Assembly (NCBI RefSeq): GCF_016056295.1
Contig: NZ_JAECZB010000003.1
Location: 111,897 to 175,896, forward strand
Source of the DNA: Atlanticothrix silvestris CENA357
GTDB lineage: Bacteria; Cyanobacteriota; Cyanobacteriia; Cyanobacteriales; Nostocaceae
Length of the DNA: 64,000 nucleotides
Reading direction: 5' to 3'
The notes beneath the pieces were generated by a model that had not been told where the DNA came from, did no database searches, and worked only from the letters and a program-made list of their open reading frames with translations. The position numbers and the translations under genes are program-made. The first letter of the stretch is position 1. The number at the start of each line of letters is the position of its first letter. Shown here one piece after another: positions 34,323 to 43,065 of this stretch.

Positions 34323-34943
34323 TTATTTGTCTTGTGTAATACTTATATAACTAGGTTGAGCTTTGACTCGTTCTATCCAAGCTTGAATAGCAGGAAATTT
34401 CGCCAAATCAAACCCACCTTCATCAGCAACGTGAGTATAAGCAAATAAGGCAATATCGGCGATAGTATACCGTTCATCAACAAAGAAGGTACGAGAGATT
34501 AAATGGTTTTCCATCACTTTTAGGGCTGCGTAGCCTGGTTCACGCTTTTGCTCTATTGCTACATGATACTCCTTAGCTTTACCTAAAATAGAAGTCAAAA
34601 ATCGTGATGTAGCAATAAAAGGTTCATGACTATATTGTTCAAAAAACAACCATTGAAACACTTGCGCTCTTAAAAAGCGATCGTAAGGTAAAAATTCTGT
34701 GTATTCACTCAAATACACTAATATAGCATTTGATTCTGCCAAGTACTTGCCAGATGCAACTTCTAAAACTGGGATTTTACCGTTGGGATTTTTACTTAAA
34801 AATTCCGGTGTTCGAGTCTCTCCCTTCAAGATGTTAATCTCTATCCTTTCAAAGGGCATACCCATTTGTGTCAATAAAAGACGTATCTTATAACCATTAC
34901 CAGAGGGTAAAAAATCGTACAATCGCAGCGTTTCCATGCTCAC
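34323..34943 (-). CDS. Glutathione S-transferase family protein
   Basis: A 206-aa cytosolic GST. The N-terminal thioredoxin-like domain (LRLYDFLPSGNGYKIRLLL) has Ser/Asn at the catalytic position, the cis-Pro motif GKIPVLEV and the glutathione gamma-Glu site LAESNAILVYL. The C-terminal helical domain has the N-capping/folding motif FVDERYTIADIALFAYTHVA. Likely beta-class-like or theta-like detoxification enzyme; substrate unknown. Stands alone. Confidence 0.9.
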   Translation of the reverse strand: MSMETLRLYDFLPSGNGYKIRLLLTQMGMPFERIEINILKGETRTPEFLSKNPNGKIPVLEVASGKYLAESNAILVYLSEYTEFLPYDRFLRAQVFQWLFFEQYSHEPFIATSRFLTSILGKAKEYHVAIEQKREPGYAALKVMENHLISRTFFVDERYTIADIALFAYTHVADEGGFDLAKFPAIQAWIERVKAQPSYISITQDK

Positions 34944-35140
34944 AAGATGTTGAAGAAGGTATTGAATATTGAGGGTCTAAAATACAATATCTTACAAAAC
35001 TATTCTTTAATAACAGGATATTTTTATTTATTTTATGTATCTACCTAAAAGATAGAATTATCTGAGAAAATAATAAATAATAGTATTATTTATCTCTGTA
35101 TTTAAAGGTTTATTTTTATTCAGTAGGCGGAAATAAATGT

Positions 35141-35842
35141 ATGTGTGGAAGATTTACTTTAAACCAGTCAGCAGCAGCTTTAGCCCAAGTTTTCCATGTA
35201 GAGCAAATCCCAGATTTGGCGGCTCAATATAACATTGCACCTACGCAAGCTGTGGCAACAGTGCTACATAATCCTGAAAAAGATCAGCGTGAATTTCAAC
35301 AGTTGCGTTGGGGATTAATTCCTTCATGGGCAAAAGATCCAAGCATAGGGGCAAAGCTAATCAACGCTAGAGCCGAAACTGTTGCCGAAAAGCCTGCTTT
35401 TCGTTCGGCTTTCAAACGCCGACGCTGTTTAGTCTTAGCTGATGGTTTTTATGAGTGGCAACGGCAAAAAAGCAAGAAACAGCCATTTTATTTTCGATTA
35501 CAAGATGGACAGCCCTTTGGCTTTGCAGGATTGTGGGAAAAATGGGAAACGCCTGAACAAGAAGAAATAACTTCTTGTACAATTTTGACAACGACAGCCA
35601 ATGAACTACTGCAACCAGTCCACGATCGCATGCCAGTGATTATTGCTCCAAAAGATTACGATTTGTGGCTAGACCCGCAAGTACAAACACCTGAAACACT
35701 ACAGCAGCTATTGCAGCCCTATCCAGAAACAGCAATGACTGGATACCCAGTCAGCACCTTAGTTAATAAATCTCAACACAACAGTCCAGAATGTATCATG
35801 CCCCTCAGCGAGAAGAATGACCCTTCAAATCAGTTAAATTAG
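35141..35842 (+). CDS. SRAP (YedK/HMCES) abasic-site DNA-protein crosslink protein
   Basis: A 233-aa SOS response-associated peptidase domain. The catalytic Cys2 directly follows the start Met (MCGRFTLNQ), which fixes the ATG at 35141. Other active-site signatures are INARAETVAEKPAF (Asn), LADGFYEWQ (Glu) and PVHDRMPVI (His). SRAP proteins crosslink to abasic sites in single-stranded DNA to protect them. No LexA box was recognised upstream. Confidence 0.95.
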   Translation: MCGRFTLNQSAAALAQVFHVEQIPDLAAQYNIAPTQAVATVLHNPEKDQREFQQLRWGLIPSWAKDPSIGAKLINARAETVAEKPAFRSAFKRRRCLVLADGFYEWQRQKSKKQPFYFRLQDGQPFGFAGLWEKWETPEQEEITSCTILTTTANELLQPVHDRMPVIIAPKDYDLWLDPQVQTPETLQQLLQPYPETAMTGYPVSTLVNKSQHNSPECIMPLSEKNDPSNQLN

Positions 35843-35861
35843 CTATTGAGTGTAGAAATTA

Positions 35862-35968
35862 GAGATTAGGGACTAGGGGTTAGGGGCTAGGGACTAGGGA
35901 AACAGAGAAAATAACAATGCCCCATCCCCAATGCCCCATGCCCAATACCCAACGCTCCATCCCCAATC
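35862..35968. repeat. G-rich and C-rich short direct repeats
   Basis: Runs of the type TAGGGACTAGGGG followed by CCCCATCCCCAATGCCCCAT between SRAP and ycf3. The two halves are of opposite strand bias and can pair imperfectly. Low-complexity intergenic repeats common in Nostocales. Confidence 0.6.
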
Positions 35969-35982
35969 AATAAGAGACAAAT

Positions 35983-36504
35983 ATGCCAAGAACGCAGAAA
36001 AACGATAACTTTGTTGATAAATCTTTTACAGTGATGGCGGATCTGATCCTAAAGCTCCTGCCAGCTAACAAAAAAGCTAAAGAAGCATTTGTTTATTACC
36101 GAGATGGCATGTCAGCTCAGGCAGAAGGGGAATATGCCGAAGCACTAGATAATTACGAAGAAGCCCTAACACTAGAAGAAGACCCGAACGATCGCGGTTA
36201 TATTCTCTACAATATGGGGCTAATCTACGCCAGTAACGGCGATCATAGAAAAGCTCTAGAACTGTATCATGAAGCAATTGAGTTAAATCCACGTTTGCCT
36301 CAAGCTTTGAACAATATCGCCGTAATTTACCATTACCAAGGCGAAAAAGCCAAAGAAGAAGGGGATAACGACGCTGGCGAAGCACTGTTTGACCAAGCAG
36401 CCGACTATTGGATTAGAGCTATTCGCATGGCTCCCAATAACTACATCGAAGCCCAAAACTGGCTAAAGACCACCGGGCGATCGCAAGTTGACATATTCTT
36501 TTAG
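35983..36504 (+). CDS. ycf3: Photosystem I assembly protein Ycf3
   Basis: A 173-aa full-length Ycf3, the conserved TPR chaperone needed to assemble photosystem I at the thylakoid membrane. Three TPR units are visible, including [40 protein letters not shown] and [13 protein letters not shown]. The N-terminal [20 protein letters not shown] block is typical. It is followed by a hairpin and then gatC on the same strand. Strong evidence for an oxygenic phototroph. Confidence 0.97.
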   Translation: MPRTQKNDNFVDKSFTVMADLILKLLPANKKAKEAFVYYRDGMSAQAEGEYAEALDNYEEALTLEEDPNDRGYILYNMGLIYASNGDHRKALELYHEAIELNPRLPQALNNIAVIYHYQGEKAKEEGDNDAGEALFDQAADYWIRAIRMAPNNYIEAQNWLKTTGRSQVDIFF

Positions 36505-36507
36505 TCA

Positions 36508-36543
36508 AGAGTCATTAGTCATTAGCTATTGGCTAATGACTCT
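36508..36543. repeat. Hairpin after ycf3
   Basis: AGAGTCATTAG and CTAATGACTCT form an 11-bp perfect stem around a 14-nt loop with its own short repeats (TCATTAG). No T-run follows, so it may be a dispersed repeat or an RNA-stabilising hairpin rather than a terminator. Confidence 0.6.
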
Positions 36544-36574
36544 GGAATGTTAACCATTAACTCTTGATTTAACC

Positions 36575-36865
36575 ATGATTGATCGTGAGCAAGTTCGTAA
36601 AGTAGCCCTTCTCGCTCGTTTAGAATTAACATCACAAGAAGAAGAGCAATTCACCACTCAGCTAGGAAGTATTTTAGATTATATCGAACAGCTGAATGAA
36701 CTAGATGTTAGTGAGGTAGCTCCCACAACGCGGGCAATTGATGTCAGCAATGTGACACGAGAGGATGAATTGCAACCCTATTCTGACCGTGAAGCCATCC
36801 TCAACAGTGCGCCTGAACAAGAAGGTGAGTTTTTCAAAGTACCAAAAATTCTCAATGCTGATTAG
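36575..36865 (+). CDS. gatC: Glutamyl-tRNA(Gln)/aspartyl-tRNA(Asn) amidotransferase subunit C
   Basis: A 96-aa GatC of normal length. It stabilises the GatCAB complex that amidates mischarged Glu-tRNA(Gln) in cyanobacteria. Signatures: [20 protein letters not shown], a [15 protein letters not shown] helix, and [21 protein letters not shown] ending with FFKVPKIL. gatA and gatB are not adjacent. Confidence 0.95.
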   Translation: MIDREQVRKVALLARLELTSQEEEQFTTQLGSILDYIEQLNELDVSEVAPTTRAIDVSNVTREDELQPYSDREAILNSAPEQEGEFFKVPKILNAD

Positions 36866-36906
36866 TCAATAATCTCAATTGGTTGACTGTTACTCAGGAG
36901 ATAAAT

Positions 36907-37875
36907 ATGGGTTTGGGAATCCTCAAAGATGGTAAATGGATATCAAAACGGGATCAAGAAGATTCCCAAGGTAGATTTGTTCGTCCATCAACTACTTTCC
37001 GCGATCAAATTACAGCCGATGGCTCTAGTGGGTTTAAAGCCGAACCAGGACGTTATCATTTGTATATTTCTTGGGCTTGTCCTTGGGCGTGTCGTACTGC
37101 AATTATGCGCCAGTTAAAAGGACTAGAAAATGCCATTGGCTTATCAGTAGTTGCAGCAGAAATTGATCAAAATAGTTGGGAATTTAGCGATGAGCCTGGG
37201 AGCATTCCTGATACTGTTAACGGCACGCAATATCTCTGGCAAATTTATCTTAAAGCCGAACCTAACTACACAGGAAGAGTAACAGTCCCAGTTTTATGGG
37301 ATAAACAAACCGGGACAATTGTCAATAATGAGTCCCGCGAAATTATCCGCATGTTGGATACAGAATTTAATGCCTTTGCTCAGAAAGATATTGATTTTTA
37401 TCCAGTACCTCTGCAAAAAGTAATTGACGAAACAATTGATGCAATTTATCAACCCATTAATAATGGTGTGTATCGGGCTGGATTTGCTACTAGTCAATCA
37501 GCTTATGATGAGGCAGTAACAGAACTCTTTGCGGCTCTTGATTATTGGGAAAAAATATTAGCAACCCAGCGTTATATTTGTGGGGATCAAATTACTGAAG
37601 CTGATTGGTGTATGTTCACTACTTTGTTTCGTTTCGATGCTGTTTATTATGTGCATTTCAAATGTAATGTACACCGAATTGTAGAATATCCCAATTTATG
37701 GAATTATCTCAAAGACCTCTACCAATTTCCGGGAGTGAGAGAAACTTGTAATCTTGATCACATCAAACGGCATTATTATCGAAGTCATCCCCAGGTAAAT
37801 CCCACACGCATTGTGCCGAAAGGGCCTGTGATTGATTTCGATGCACCTCATAACCGCGATCAAGTGTTTGAGTGA
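36907..37875 (+). CDS. Glutathionyl-hydroquinone reductase (Xi-class GST, YqjG/ECM4)
   Basis: About 322 aa from ATG 36907 (GLGILKDGKW), preceded by CAGGAG 7-8 nt upstream; an earlier in-frame start adds eight residues. The catalytic Cys58 lies in YISWACPWACRT, the Xi-class CPWA motif. Other family marks are PVLWDKQTGTIVNNESREII, YRAGFATSQSAYDEAV and CGDQITEADW. These enzymes reduce glutathionyl-hydroquinones. Family-length and intact. Confidence 0.92.
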   Translation: MGLGILKDGKWISKRDQEDSQGRFVRPSTTFRDQITADGSSGFKAEPGRYHLYISWACPWACRTAIMRQLKGLENAIGLSVVAAEIDQNSWEFSDEPGSIPDTVNGTQYLWQIYLKAEPNYTGRVTVPVLWDKQTGTIVNNESREIIRMLDTEFNAFAQKDIDFYPVPLQKVIDETIDAIYQPINNGVYRAGFATSQSAYDEAVTELFAALDYWEKILATQRYICGDQITEADWCMFTTLFRFDAVYYVHFKCNVHRIVEYPNLWNYLKDLYQFPGVRETCNLDHIKRHYYRSHPQVNPTRIVPKGPVIDFDAPHNRDQVFE

Positions 37876-37894
37876 TTAATATTGATCATCTCTT

Positions 37895-38027
37895 ACCTCT
37901 GTGTTCTCAGCGCCTCTGTGGTTAAATAAAAGACTTGAACCGCAGAGGCACAGCGAAAAGTTGTCAGGAGGGTTTCCCTCCGTAACAAACTTTTCAAGAC
38001 AGAGGACACAGAGAGAAAAATTTATAT
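37895..38027. repeat. Nested multi-hairpin repeat
   Basis: Contains several interlocking inverted repeats: outer CCTCTGTGTTCTC with GAGGACACAGAGAG; inner GCCTCTGTGGTT with AACCGCAGAGGC; and AAAAGTTGT...GGAGGG-TTT-CCCTCC...AACAAACTTTT. The full unit folds like a branched cruciform. Parts of it recur at about 30.70 and 44.38 kb. No coding potential. Confidence 0.7.
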
Positions 38028-38077
38028 AGAAAATCACTCTTTCCAGAGTAAATTACCCTTTTCAATGCTCAAAAACT

Positions 38078-39427
38078 TCAGCTACAAACTTGTTGTAGGG
38101 TAGCCGTGAAGTTGGGATAAGAAATTGCAGCTGCTTCTGCGCGGTGAATTGTGGTTATCCCCTTAGATACCAAAGCCGCGATCGCTAAGCTCATGGCAAT
38201 GCGATGATCTGTATAGCTATCTACATCAGTACCCGCTAAAGGAGTACCGCCAGTAATTTCCATACCATCGGGTAACTCGGTGACTTGCGCTCCCATTTTA
38301 TTGAGTTGTTGCGCCATCACAGTAATGCGATCGCTTTCTTTAACCCGTAACTCTTCAGCGTCGCGAATAATGGTTGTACCTTCAGCAAATACGGCCGCTA
38401 CTGCCAAAATGGGAATTTCATCAATTAATCTAGGGATGATATCCCCCGCAATAGTGCAACTTTTTAAACGACTAGAACGCACCCTTAAATCGGCTACTGG
38501 TTCACCAGCAACTTCTCGCTGATTTTCCAGTTGGATATCTGCTCCCATTAACGCCAAAGCTTCCAATATGCCTGTGCGCGTAGGATTAACGCCAACATTT
38601 TCCACTACCAATTCCGAACCTGGGACGATCGCCCCAGCCACTAACCAAAAAGCAGCTGAACTGATATCCCCTGGTACAATTACTTTTTGTCCATACAATT
38701 GAGCAGGGCCAGTTACAATAACGCTGTTAGTTTCCGGCTCAATAGTGAGATTAGCACCAAAAGCGCGGAGCATTCGTTCGCTGTGGTCACGGGAAAGGGC
38801 GGGTTCTGTGACGATAGTTTGTCCCTCAGTCATTAAACCAGCAAGTAAGATGCAAGATTTAACTTGGGCCGAGGCGATAGGAGATAAGTAGTGCGTGGGC
38901 TTGAGGGCTTGTCCTTGAATTGCCAAGGGTGCTAAAGAATTACCCTTACGTCCCCAAATTTGGGCCCCCATTTGCAACAAAGGTTTAACTACACGCGACA
39001 TAGGGCGCGATCTTAAAGAACCATCACCCGTGACAGTAAAAAAGCGTCCTGAATGAGATGCCAAAATCCCCAACATCAGTCGCAGTGTTGTACCAGAGTT
39101 ACCAGCATTCAACACATCCACTGGTTCTTGCAGATTCCCCAGACCAATACCTTTAACCCTTACCAATTCCGTATTGAGTTCCGAAATTTCTGCACCCAAA
39201 GCTTGAAAACAGCTAGCAGTACTGCGGGGATCTTCCCCTAAGAGAAGACCTTGGATTTCAGTCTCACCTTGGGCTAAAGCACCCAACATCAAAGCACGAT
39301 GGGAAATAGATTTATCCCCCGGTACTCGGATACGACCCTGTAAAGATAGCCCAACAGAAGGTTGTTGGATAATCAATTTATCAGAAAGGTCTTCTTGCGT
39401 TTCTACGGTAATAACAGAAGCCGACAT
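38078..39427 (-). CDS. aroA: 3-phosphoshikimate 1-carboxyvinyltransferase (EPSP synthase)
   Basis: A 449-aa full-length AroA catalysing the sixth step of the shikimate pathway. Clear motifs: [20 protein letters not shown] (shikimate-3-phosphate/PEP site), [27 protein letters not shown], and the C-terminal [13 protein letters not shown] and [13 protein letters not shown]. Codon use and length are normal. Reads leftward; downstream is the nested repeat at 37.9 kb. Confidence 0.97.
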   Translation of the reverse strand: MSASVITVETQEDLSDKLIIQQPSVGLSLQGRIRVPGDKSISHRALMLGALAQGETEIQGLLLGEDPRSTASCFQALGAEISELNTELVRVKGIGLGNLQEPVDVLNAGNSGTTLRLMLGILASHSGRFFTVTGDGSLRSRPMSRVVKPLLQMGAQIWGRKGNSLAPLAIQGQALKPTHYLSPIASAQVKSCILLAGLMTEGQTIVTEPALSRDHSERMLRAFGANLTIEPETNSVIVTGPAQLYGQKVIVPGDISSAAFWLVAGAIVPGSELVVENVGVNPTRTGILEALALMGADIQLENQREVAGEPVADLRVRSSRLKSCTIAGDIIPRLIDEIPILAVAAVFAEGTTIIRDAEELRVKESDRITVMAQQLNKMGAQVTELPDGMEITGGTPLAGTDVDSYTDHRIAMSLAIAALVSKGITTIHRAEAAAISYPNFTATLQQVCS

Positions 39428-39878
39428 TAGGATACACTGGCTTTTGAATACATTTAAAGTTTATCAGTAACTTAGTTGACTGCCACTGAAGACTTGCCAT
39501 TTAATATCGTATCCCTTTTGACTCTCTAAAATTTAATCAAATCTACCAAAAGTTATTCTTTGAGCAGGTACTTAATTACTGTTTTGTCGTGCTGTAATAG
39601 TTTCCGTTCCTCGGCGCTATCACTTAATTTATTCACAAAAGTACAAGGACTCACAAGCTTTACTGATCTACTACATTTCTGTAGAAAAATTAAAGTATCG
39701 TTTTTAATATCTACATTAATATTTCACTTGTTTTCATTTTTATTTACCTAGCTTCCTCAATAAGGATATTCAGTTAATATTAAGCATGTTTTATTCTTTT
39801 AGTTACTTACCCTGACCTGCTAGAGATACTAAGTGTTGACTGCACCTTGTTCAATAGCTTTTAGCCCTTATCGCTCCC
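39428..39878. other. Intergenic region, no gene seen
   Basis: A 450-bp divergent gap upstream of aroA and the 170-aa gene. Contains only short frames without coding character; presumably both promoters. Nothing else recognised. Confidence 0.4.
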
Positions 39879-40391
39879 ATGCTGACCCATCACCGCAAGC
39901 CCGTGTGCTTATCAGTTATTTCCACTGACCTGCCATTCTGGTCTGTTGTTGAAACTGCCGGGACACTGTATCAAAAAGATACTGACCGCTTCCATTTACT
40001 GTTGACTGCGCCACCTTTAATTACCTGCGAACTAACAAATTCTGTCAGTTCCGAAAATGCATTTCTCCCCAAAATAAGCGATGCTTACGCCCCAAGCAGC
40101 CCCAGAATTTTATGGCTAGAGATTTCTCCTTACAGGGTAATCATGACTATGCAAGGTAACGGTCAAGTCAGTTACCGTCACTTTTGGGAACAAGGCGTTT
40201 ATGGCATTAGCCGTTATTGGTTGCCAACTGAATCATTACAACCTAATAATCCTATCCGCTTACGCAATTTTACAAAAACTCTAACCCTTAACGGAAACCA
40301 CTTGCCAGAGCATTTGCGGGTAGAGTACGAATTGTGGGCAGAGAAAGTCCAATTAGGAAGCTACATCCTCAATCTGGAAATTCAGCACTGA
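39879..40391 (+). CDS. Conserved cyanobacterial hypothetical protein
   Basis: A 170-aa soluble protein I cannot assign. Beta-rich pattern with FWSVVETAGTLYQKDTDRFH, LWLEISPYRVIMTMQGNGQV, YGISRYWLPTESL and a final LRVEYELWAEKVQLGSYILN. No signal peptide, membrane segment or catalytic motif. The strand-rich C-terminus resembles an immunoglobulin-like or lipocalin-like sandwich but this is only an impression. A good terminator follows. Confidence 0.6.
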   Translation: MLTHHRKPVCLSVISTDLPFWSVVETAGTLYQKDTDRFHLLLTAPPLITCELTNSVSSENAFLPKISDAYAPSSPRILWLEISPYRVIMTMQGNGQVSYRHFWEQGVYGISRYWLPTESLQPNNPIRLRNFTKTLTLNGNHLPEHLRVEYELWAEKVQLGSYILNLEIQH

Positions 40392-40478
40392 TTATCACAT
40401 TTTTTACCTCCTCCCCTATAAAAATATATGACTGACAGGGGAGGATATTCCTGAAATTCATTATGCAAGATGTACAGC

Positions 40479-40513
40479 AAATAAGCATTCATTATAATGG
40501 TGCTTATTTTTTT
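40479..40513. terminator. Bidirectional rho-independent terminator
   Basis: AAATAAGCA and TGCTTATTT form a 9-bp stem, with T-runs on the plus-strand side (TTTTTTT) and A-rich sequence on the other. It lies between the convergent 170-aa gene and the thioredoxin-like gene. Confidence 0.8.
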
Positions 40514-40529
40514 ATCGCCAAGATTTCAA

Positions 40530-41111
40530 TTAACCGAAATAACTGGGTTGGTTCCCTGGCTTCCATTTGATATTGCAACCAACACTCGGCTTTTGTTCAC
40601 CTTCGATAGGTTCACTTGCCAATACTGCTTCAATCGCTGCACGTAAATCTGCACCAGTTACAGGTTTACCATTACTAGGACGACTATCGTCTAATTGTCC
40701 GCGATAAACAAGTTTGCGATCGCTATCAAAGAGAAAAAAATCAGGAGTACAAGCTGCTGTGTAAGCTTTTGCTGTTTCTTGAGTTTCGTCGTAGCATAAG
40801 GGAAATTTAAACCCTAGTTCTGTTGCCATTGCCTTTAAAGATTCTGGCGCATCATCTGGGTAATTTTTCGCGTCATTGGTACTGATAGCAGCGATCGCCA
40901 AATCACTTGTAAAGTAATCTTCTCCTAACTGCGCCAATTCTTTTTGAATATGTTTCACAAATGGGCAATGCCGACAAATAAACATTACCAATAGTGCTTT
41001 TTTATCTGCAAAATTAGAAAGTGAAATTGTCTTCCCAGATATTACTTCTGGTAGATGAAAATTTGGTGCTTTTGTGCCTAAAGGCAACATTGTCGAAGCA
41101 GTTAAAGCCAT
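40530..41111 (-). CDS. Thioredoxin-fold redoxin protein (AhpC/TSA-like)
   Basis: A 193-aa cytosolic protein of the redoxin/thioredoxin-like superfamily common in cyanobacteria. The active site is CRHC (Cys46/Cys49) in MFICRHCPFVKHIQKE, preceded by the family APNFHLPEVISGKTISL entry. The cis-Pro loop is TAACTPDFFLF. Other Cys (PSVGCNIKW) lies near the C-terminus. Likely disulfide reductase or peroxiredoxin-like; the exact electron partner is unknown. Confidence 0.88.
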   Translation of the reverse strand: MALTASTMLPLGTKAPNFHLPEVISGKTISLSNFADKKALLVMFICRHCPFVKHIQKELAQLGEDYFTSDLAIAAISTNDAKNYPDDAPESLKAMATELGFKFPLCYDETQETAKAYTAACTPDFFLFDSDRKLVYRGQLDDSRPSNGKPVTGADLRAAIEAVLASEPIEGEQKPSVGCNIKWKPGNQPSYFG

Positions 41112-41176
41112 AATTTACCCGATAACCTATCTTCAAAACGGCTTTTGCTATCAATACATTGCCAAAATAACATAAA

Positions 41177-41203
41177 AAACTACGCTCTTTTTCAGCGTAG
41201 TTT
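41177..41203 (-). terminator. Terminator of the hli gene
   Basis: On the minus strand AAACTACGCT/AGCGTAGTTT form a 10-bp perfect stem around a 7-nt loop, ending in a U-run (AAAAAA on the plus strand at 41174-41179). It lies 39 nt downstream of the hli stop. Confidence 0.88.
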
Positions 41204-41241
41204 GGACATGGAGAAGAGAAGTTAATATTGCTTGTTCCTTC

Positions 41242-41457
41242 TTAAAGGCTTGTCAAAAGACCGAAGATGCCGTGTCCTGTCACTACCTCTAATACGATCA
41301 AAGAGACAAAACCAATCATTGCTAAACGACCATTGAGCAGTTCTGCATAGTTCGTGAACCCAGTGCGATCGCCTTGCTCGTCTACATATACCCTTGGCTC
41401 AATCGCAAAGTTGTTCAGCTTGCCTTGGTCATCAATGATGGAAGCATTTGTACGCAT
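41242..41457 (-). CDS. hli: High-light-inducible protein (chlorophyll a/b-binding-like)
   Basis: 71 aa from ATG 41457 ([13 protein letters not shown]); a longer open frame upstream is not family-like. One transmembrane helix carries the chlorophyll-binding motif [20 protein letters not shown] (ExxNGRxAMxGF). The hydrophilic N-terminus with [13 protein letters not shown] is normal for Hli/SCP proteins. These bind chlorophyll and carotenoid and protect photosystem II under high light. Divergent from thyX, starts 137 bp apart. Confidence 0.92.
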   Translation of the reverse strand: MRTNASIIDDQGKLNNFAIEPRVYVDEQGDRTGFTNYAELLNGRLAMIGFVSLIVLEVVTGHGIFGLLTSL

Positions 41458-41594
41458 AAGATTTTCCCAGTTGTTTATCTTGTAACAAATTGTAACAACC
41501 ATATTAAAATTTGTAAAGTTAATGAATCTGCCTAAAGAGATAAGATGATGAATCGGGTTCACAACCACGTTTAACAAATACGTACTTTTAGCCA

Positions 41595-42968
41595 ATGCAG
41601 CGATTCCGAGTAGAGGTTATTGCCAAAACACCAAACCCGCAGCAGGTGATTTATGCTGCGATGCACCAAGACTATACCGACGGGTTCGTGTGTGACGAGC
41701 GTGACTCATGGCCTTCAGAGTCAGAATGCGGCGAAATTATTGTTAAGCGACTTTTAGCGGGTGAAAGAGGACATTATGGGCCCTTAGAGCATCCCCAGAT
41801 TATTTTCAACTGTGGCTATTTTCCCCACAGTGTCATGCAGCAGGCGCGTACTCATCGCGTGGGCGTAAGTTTTGATGTTCAATGTCTGAGTGGAGACAGT
41901 GAGGTGACTTTTGTTAAGACTTCGGGAAGTTTAACAAAGATTAAAATTTCAGAACTTTACGATTTATGGACTAATGGACAAAAAGCAGTCCGCGAAAGAA
42001 AAATTCGAGGACGTAAGGGAGAAGAACCAGGAACGTATCGCAGAGATTGTAAAACCTGCCTGCGAAAAATGAAACTGCGTGTCCTGAATGAAGAAACGGG
42101 TATTTTTGAACTCGGCCATATTAAAGAGGTTTTTGCTCAAGGAATACAACCTGTTTACCGCTTGACTCTAGAAGATGGCAGGACATTAGACTGTACAGAA
42201 AATCATCGCCTGCTGACTAAGCGAGGTTGGCAGACTATGGGAGAAGCTTTAGAGTTAATAACAGACACTAAAAGAGAAATTATTACATATAATCCAGATT
42301 GTTATTTAATGACCAACGGAGTCATCGTTGGTGACGGAATTTATCTAGAATTTGCCCAAAATTTTGTTTCTATTGTTGCTCTTCCTCAAAAACCTAAACC
42401 CGCAGGACGAAAACTCAAAGCGCACCCCATGAAAGTTGTACAAGTGCGATATTTGGGGATGCAAAAAACTTACGATTTAGAAGTAGACGGAAAATGGCAC
42501 AATTTTGTCGCTAATGGCGTAGTTGTTCATAATTCATTCCGTTATACAGGTAATCAATTTATTGATGTAGTAGAAGGAAAAAAAGACATAGAAGATGTTT
42601 TCTACTTGCGTCCCGTTGATTATTACACTGATAGACAAGGCAAAAAATACTACTATTCACCAGAACAACGAGCCGCAGATTTACAGTGGTGTCTTGAAGC
42701 TGCTAAGAAATACAAGGCTGATTTTGAGTTTGGGATGTCTGAAGAACACGCCAGAGGTAAAGTACCTTTTGATTACCGCCAACATTTTGTAGTAAGTTTC
42801 AATTTAAGGTCTTTCTTACATTTTTGCGATCTGAGAAATAAGAAAGATGCTCAGCTCGAAATTCAAAAATTGTGTGAATTGATGTGGCCGCATTTTGAAG
42901 ATTGGGCCCCAGCGATCGCACGATGGTATGAAAAGCAGCGTCTCGGTAAAGCCAGGTTAGCGCCTTAG
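41595..42968 (+). CDS. thyX: Flavin-dependent thymidylate synthase with mini-intein
   Basis: A 457-aa precursor. The exteins add up to 240 aa, a normal ThyX that makes dTMP from dUMP with FAD and methylene-tetrahydrofolate. The ThyX signature RHRxxSFNEQSxRY is represented by [11 protein letters not shown] (ending at Gln96) and SFRYTGNQF (from Ser314). A 217-residue intein (97-313) splits it exactly there. Only the spliced protein can be active. Start ATG at 41595; a shared upstream region with hli. No thyA was seen in the window. Confidence is high for both family and intein. Confidence 0.96.
   Translation: MQRFRVEVIAKTPNPQQVIYAAMHQDYTDGFVCDERDSWPSESECGEIIVKRLLAGERGHYGPLEHPQIIFNCGYFPHSVMQQARTHRVGVSFDVQCLSGDSEVTFVKTSGSLTKIKISELYDLWTNGQKAVRERKIRGRKGEEPGTYRRDCKTCLRKMKLRVLNEETGIFELGHIKEVFAQGIQPVYRLTLEDGRTLDCTENHRLLTKRGWQTMGEALELITDTKREIITYNPDCYLMTNGVIVGDGIYLEFAQNFVSIVALPQKPKPAGRKLKAHPMKVVQVRYLGMQKTYDLEVDGKWHNFVANGVVVHNSFRYTGNQFIDVVEGKKDIEDVFYLRPVDYYTDRQGKKYYYSPEQRAADLQWCLEAAKKYKADFEFGMSEEHARGKVPFDYRQHFVVSFNLRSFLHFCDLRNKKDAQLEIQKLCELMWPHFEDWAPAIARWYEKQRLGKARLAP
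41883..42533 (+). other. Mini-intein within ThyX
   Basis: 217 aa in frame. Block A starts at Cys97 ([10 protein letters not shown]); block B contains TENHRLLT with the expected Thr-x-x-His; block F/G reads [22 protein letters not shown] with the terminal His312-Asn313, followed by the Ser314 extein nucleophile. No LAGLIDADG homing endonuclease block is complete; only a short [10 protein letters not shown] stretch could be a vestige. An unusual basic insertion ([22 protein letters not shown]) with a CxxC lies between blocks A and B. Expected to splice by the standard Cys1/Asn/Ser+1 pathway but not to home by itself. Confidence 0.95.
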
Positions 42969-42995
42969 CCATTTGATAACACTTGCGTACAAATA

Positions 42996-43030
42996 AAAGT
43001 CGCTTGCAAAGTTTCCCTCCAAGCGACTTT
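42996..43030. terminator. Bidirectional hairpin between thyX and PEP-CTERM gene
   Basis: AAAGTCGCTTG and CAAGCGACTTT form an 11-bp perfect stem around a 13-nt loop, between convergent stop codons. Flanking A- and T-rich tracts are short, so termination strength is uncertain. Confidence 0.75.
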
Positions 43031-43065
43031 CAATATCACCTAAGTTATGAAATAGATTTGTATTA

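Noticed and set aside
39560..39751. 63-codon frame upstream of the 170-aa gene
   Set aside because: AT-rich Ser/Leu/Phe composition without start signal; looks like chance.
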